Shown: positions 51,904 through 53,889 of the stretch, piece by piece
How positions within the stretch are numbered: the first letter of the stretch is position 1
Layout: each line of letters begins with the position of its first letter
DNA from: Confluentibacter sediminis
Lineage (GTDB): Bacteria; Bacteroidota; Bacteroidia; Flavobacteriales; Flavobacteriaceae
Assembly (NCBI RefSeq): GCF_003258355.1
Contig: NZ_QKPO01000024.1
Coordinates: 1-53,889 of the forward strand
Length of the DNA stretch: 53,889 nucleotides
Direction: 5' to 3'
Translations under genes and position numbers: made by a program
Notes under the pieces: generated by a model
Told to the model about the DNA's origin: nothing
What the model saw: only the letters and a program-made list of their open reading frames with translations
Database searches by the model: none

Positions 51904-52344
51904 ATGGAGTTTGAACCTGAATATTTTAGCGGAATTTTAAAAGTCCTGATTTTGACTTTACTAATCTCAATTTTGCCGATTTATTTTATGGCAAACCCAA
52001 TATTGATTATTGGAATATCAATATTTGCATTTATTGCAATCTTATCGATAAATAAAAAATGGATAAAAAAAGTGATATTGGATTCTAAGAGGGAAAAAAT
52101 TATTGTGAAATATCCTCTATCTATAATCGGACTTAAAAAAACAGAAATTCCATTTGACAAAATAGACATTGTTACTTATTACGAGTATATGTCTCGAACA
52201 CCAGCACATTTTAAAATTGAACAAAACGGAAAAAAATTACGATTTAATTGTAATGGACTTGATTCTAAAAAAGTAAGTTCTATTTTAGAAAACTGCGGAA
52301 TTAAAACAAACTTTTACAATAGAAAAGAAGTTGGATTTAGATAA
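51904..52344 (+). CDS. small membrane protein with PH-like cytoplasmic domain
   Basis: 146 residues. Two membrane helices at the N-terminus (about 12-48: VLILTLLISILPIYFMA; ILIIGISIFAFIAILSI) are followed by a basic beta-rich region (about 50-145: KVILDSKREKIIVKYPLSII, IPFDKIDIVTYYEYM, RFNCNGLDSKKV), as in bacterial PH-like membrane proteins. The function is unknown. It is enclosed by perfectly complementary arms, GTTGTAGGTA (51878-51887) and TACCTACAAC (52351-52360), with the start 16 bp after the left arm. Confidence 0.7.
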   Translation: MEFEPEYFSGILKVLILTLLISILPIYFMANPILIIGISIFAFIAILSINKKWIKKVILDSKREKIIVKYPLSIIGLKKTEIPFDKIDIVTYYEYMSRTPAHFKIEQNGKKLRFNCNGLDSKKVSSILENCGIKTNFYNRKEVGFR

Positions 52345-52360
52345 AAATACTACCTACAAC

Positions 52361-52506
52361 ACCAGTAACCGTTCCACAACCCCATAATTTCAAAAAAACA
52401 AGATACAAAAACGTCCTTTTTTAAGGGCGTTTTTTGGTTTTAATAGGTTATTATCTTGTACATTGAAAGATGATGATATGAGTTTAAAATGGCGTTTATA
52501 AACGCC
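52361..52506 (+). repeat. IS-end-like repeat block, copy 1
   Basis: About 90 % identical to 53713-53856. It starts ACCAGTAACC-GTTCCACAACCCCATAA, like the left IS1182 end at 828 (GTTGCACAAGCCCATAAA, preceded by ACAGGTAACC), and ends with the perfect palindrome GGCGTTTATAAACGCC (52491-52506). A solo end or MITE-like derivative. Confidence 0.75.
52411..52437 (+). terminator. terminator hairpin in repeat copy 1
   Basis: ACGTCC-TTTTTTAA-GGGCGT followed by TTTTTGG. It ends transcription from the small membrane gene. Copy 2 has ACGCCC-AATTAA-GGGCGT at 53763-53780 with a weaker T-run. Confidence 0.6.
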
Positions 52507-52622
52507 TTTTGAGGCAGTTTCTTTTTTTAGTTGACTTCCTGCTGTGCGAAGTTTTCAACTTCCCAAAACCATTGCCATTAACAATAAAACCATTACAAGC
52601 CTATAGGATACCTTGTTGAAAA

Positions 52623-52686
52623 GTAATATATTGCATATATAAACGATATAACTACAATAGGATGGGTATTTATTGTGGTTATACAA
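52623..52686 (+). repeat. 64-bp leader repeat, copy 3
   Basis: Same sequence block as 51166-51230. It runs directly into GTGTTGGCAGC before the metallopeptidase-like gene. Confidence 0.75.
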
Positions 52687-52744
52687 GTGTTGGCAGCAAC
52701 CACAAAAGATATTTATAAGTTGAATAAATTAAGATAAAATTAAT

Positions 52745-53656
52745 ATGCTATGTAATAATTTTACTAATGGAATTGATAATCAACATGGTGATCAACCAAT
52801 AAGAGTTTTTTATAATCTCATTGAATCTTATTTCATTGGTATTAAGGAAGCATTAACAAATTTAAGACCTAATGACAATGTTTTAAGTAAAGTAAGACTT
52901 GAGTACTTAACAGAAAATATTAGAGTTATTGGCCCATCAACAAATGGACTAAAAATAACATTACATGACAGCTTTTTATCATTCTTGTGGACAAATATTT
53001 ATAGTATAATTGTAACGACTCCTTCTGGCGGAAAGGAAGTTACATTAGACGAAAACAAACAAGCAAGAGAATTAAGGAAATATGGAATATCATTAAAGCA
53101 ACAATATAGTGCATGGGACAAAGAAACCATGCCAAACCCTGAACTTCATCCAAAAGACCCAAAAAGACTTATCGGAGTTTCTAACGCTGTATTTCTTTCT
53201 GCAGTCCAATTTATATTATTGCATGAATTTGCACATGTTTTTTTAGGACATCCTTTTGTACCCTTAAAAGAAAGAACGAGCGAAAATTTAAGAAAAATGG
53301 AAGTTGATGCGGACAATTTTGCAATTATGTGGGCTATGGATTCTTCAAGTCCAGACAACAAGTTCACAGATAATATTGCATGGATAGCCGCATTAAATAG
53401 TTTAAGTTATACTCCTAATAAATTCTCGGACACAAAAATTCATCCGGCACCAGAAGACAGGATTATATTGTGTTTAGAAAGACTAAATTTAAAAGAGGAC
53501 GATTATTTATGGAGTTATGCTCTATGGTCTATAATGGAATGGCAAACTAACTTTGAATTATTCCATATACCGAAATACAAAGTTGGTGATAACTTCAAAA
53601 AACATTTTTATGACATGATTAAAGAACTTAAAGAATACAAAAAAAAACTGGTGTAA
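52745..53656 (+). CDS. HExxH metallopeptidase-like protein (Lit/U49- or M48-like)
   Basis: 303 residues, no signal peptide. A zinc-peptidase core is visible: HEFAHVFLGH starting at His160, then EVDADNFAIMWAM (third-ligand type Glu, ExxAD), then KIHPAPEDRI, a motif like the HPxxxxRI of M48 peptidases. The length (303) and HExxH position (160-164) also resemble Lit, the phage-exclusion peptidase of family U49 (about 297 residues, HExxH near 160). A defence role is therefore possible but unproven. The N-terminal 140 residues show no domain I recognise. The gene follows the GTTGGCAGC arm, but the matching complementary arm at its end is not evident. Confidence 0.65.
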   Translation: MLCNNFTNGIDNQHGDQPIRVFYNLIESYFIGIKEALTNLRPNDNVLSKVRLEYLTENIRVIGPSTNGLKITLHDSFLSFLWTNIYSIIVTTPSGGKEVTLDENKQARELRKYGISLKQQYSAWDKETMPNPELHPKDPKRLIGVSNAVFLSAVQFILLHEFAHVFLGHPFVPLKERTSENLRKMEVDADNFAIMWAMDSSSPDNKFTDNIAWIAALNSLSYTPNKFSDTKIHPAPEDRIILCLERLNLKEDDYLWSYALWSIMEWQTNFELFHIPKYKVGDNFKKHFYDMIKELKEYKKKLV

Positions 53657-53712
53657 GTAAGTTAAAAAGAAACCAAAATTGAATAATAATTTAAAAAACG
53701 GCAGCAGGTAAC

Positions 53713-53856
53713 ACCGGTAACCGTTGCACAACCCCATAATTTCAAAAAAACATGATACAAAAACGCCCAATTAAGGGCGTCTGTTGGTTTTAATAGGTTA
53801 TTATCTTGTACATTGAAAGATGATGATATGAGTTTAAAATGGCGTTTATAAACGCC
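53713..53856 (+). repeat. IS-end-like repeat block, copy 2
   Basis: Partner of 52361-52506. It begins ACCGGTAACC-GTTGCACAACCCCATAA and includes the palindrome GGCGTTTATAAACGCC (53841-53856). The window ends shortly after, so a full IS could follow. Confidence 0.75.
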
Positions 53857-53889
53857 TTAATACGATAAAAACCGAAGAATAGACTTATC

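Larger units (their letters stand above)
52345..52744. other. 400-bp gap with IS-end repeat and leader repeat
   Basis: No gene. In order: cassette arm 52351-52360, repeat block 52361-52506 with a terminator and a perfect palindrome, a piece matching the non-coding left end of the IS1182-like element (GAGGCAGTTTCTTTTTTTAG), the hairpin GAAGTT-TTC-AACTTC (52548-52562), leader repeat 3 (52623-52686) and the arm GTTGGCAGC (52689-52697). Confidence 0.7.

Noticed and set aside
51751-52360. Classical integron cassette array
   Set aside because: Core sites do not fit RYYYAAC/GTTRRRY and no IntI is in the window; only an integron-like architecture is claimed.
1-53889. tRNA, rRNA or origin sequences
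   Set aside because: No cloverleaf-like or rRNA-like stretches and no replication genes were seen.

Overview
The window is AT-rich Bacteroidota DNA, most probably from a marine or plant/alga-associated member of the Flavobacteriaceae. The support is two tandem SusC/SusD pairs, a type IX secretion (T9SS) sorting tail, Bacteroidota-style lipoprotein signals, TAnnTTTG-like promoter elements and IS1182/IS6-type transposases. I see no rRNA, tRNA or CRISPR array.

Layout. (1) 1-3875 is an accessory segment: a small lipoprotein gene, an IS1182-like insertion sequence, a lipoprotein gene broken by one in-frame stop, and decayed remnants including an XRE-type regulator. (2) 3876-10382 is an iron/siderophore uptake locus. 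A TonB-dependent siderophore receptor, a DUF4198-like protein, two small membrane proteins and a PepSY membrane protein lie on the minus strand, and an AraC regulator is divergent. (3) 10383-11883 is a graveyard with an IS6-like remnant. (4) 11884-48670 is one large catabolic locus. It holds a six-gene operon (S9 prolyl peptidase, GH127-like protein, DUF885 peptidase-like protein, DUF5695 protein, ornithine cyclodeaminase/pyrroline-2-carboxylate reductase family, GH43), a four-gene trans-4-hydroxy-L-proline operon (DapA-type deaminase, 4-hydroxyproline 2-epimerase, D-amino-acid dehydrogenase, M24 Xaa-Pro peptidase) with a divergent AraC regulator, a DUF6055 metalloprotease-like lipoprotein, and a SusC-SusD-SusC-SusD-DUF1735 lipoprotein-vanadium haloperoxidase series. 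(5) 48671-53889 is a second accessory segment: a WYL regulator with a VOC protein, then small genes bordered by complementary repeats, long imperfect hairpins, triplicated transposase relics and IS-end copies.

My main inference is that region 4 is a dedicated system for hydroxyproline-rich arabinosylated glycoproteins (extensin- or arabinogalactan-protein-like material of plants or green algae). SusCD would import glycopeptides, the GH127-like and GH43 proteins would strip arabinofuranose, the proline-directed peptidases would cut the backbone, and the cytoplasmic enzymes would turn 4-hydroxyproline into alpha-ketoglutarate semialdehyde. A shared AT-rich dyad (TAATAT-N-ATATTA, usually flanked by GAAA) sits in front of each presumed transcription unit and would tie them into one regulon. 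The aldehyde dehydrogenase for the last step and an inner-membrane transporter are not in the window.

The flanking accessory segments carry a second unusual pattern. ORFs are bounded by complementary GTT.../...AAC arms and separated by long imperfect hairpins with single unpaired bases. This looks like integron gene cassettes with attC-like sites, but no integrase is present and the arms do not fit the classical RYYYAAC/GTTRRRY consensus.
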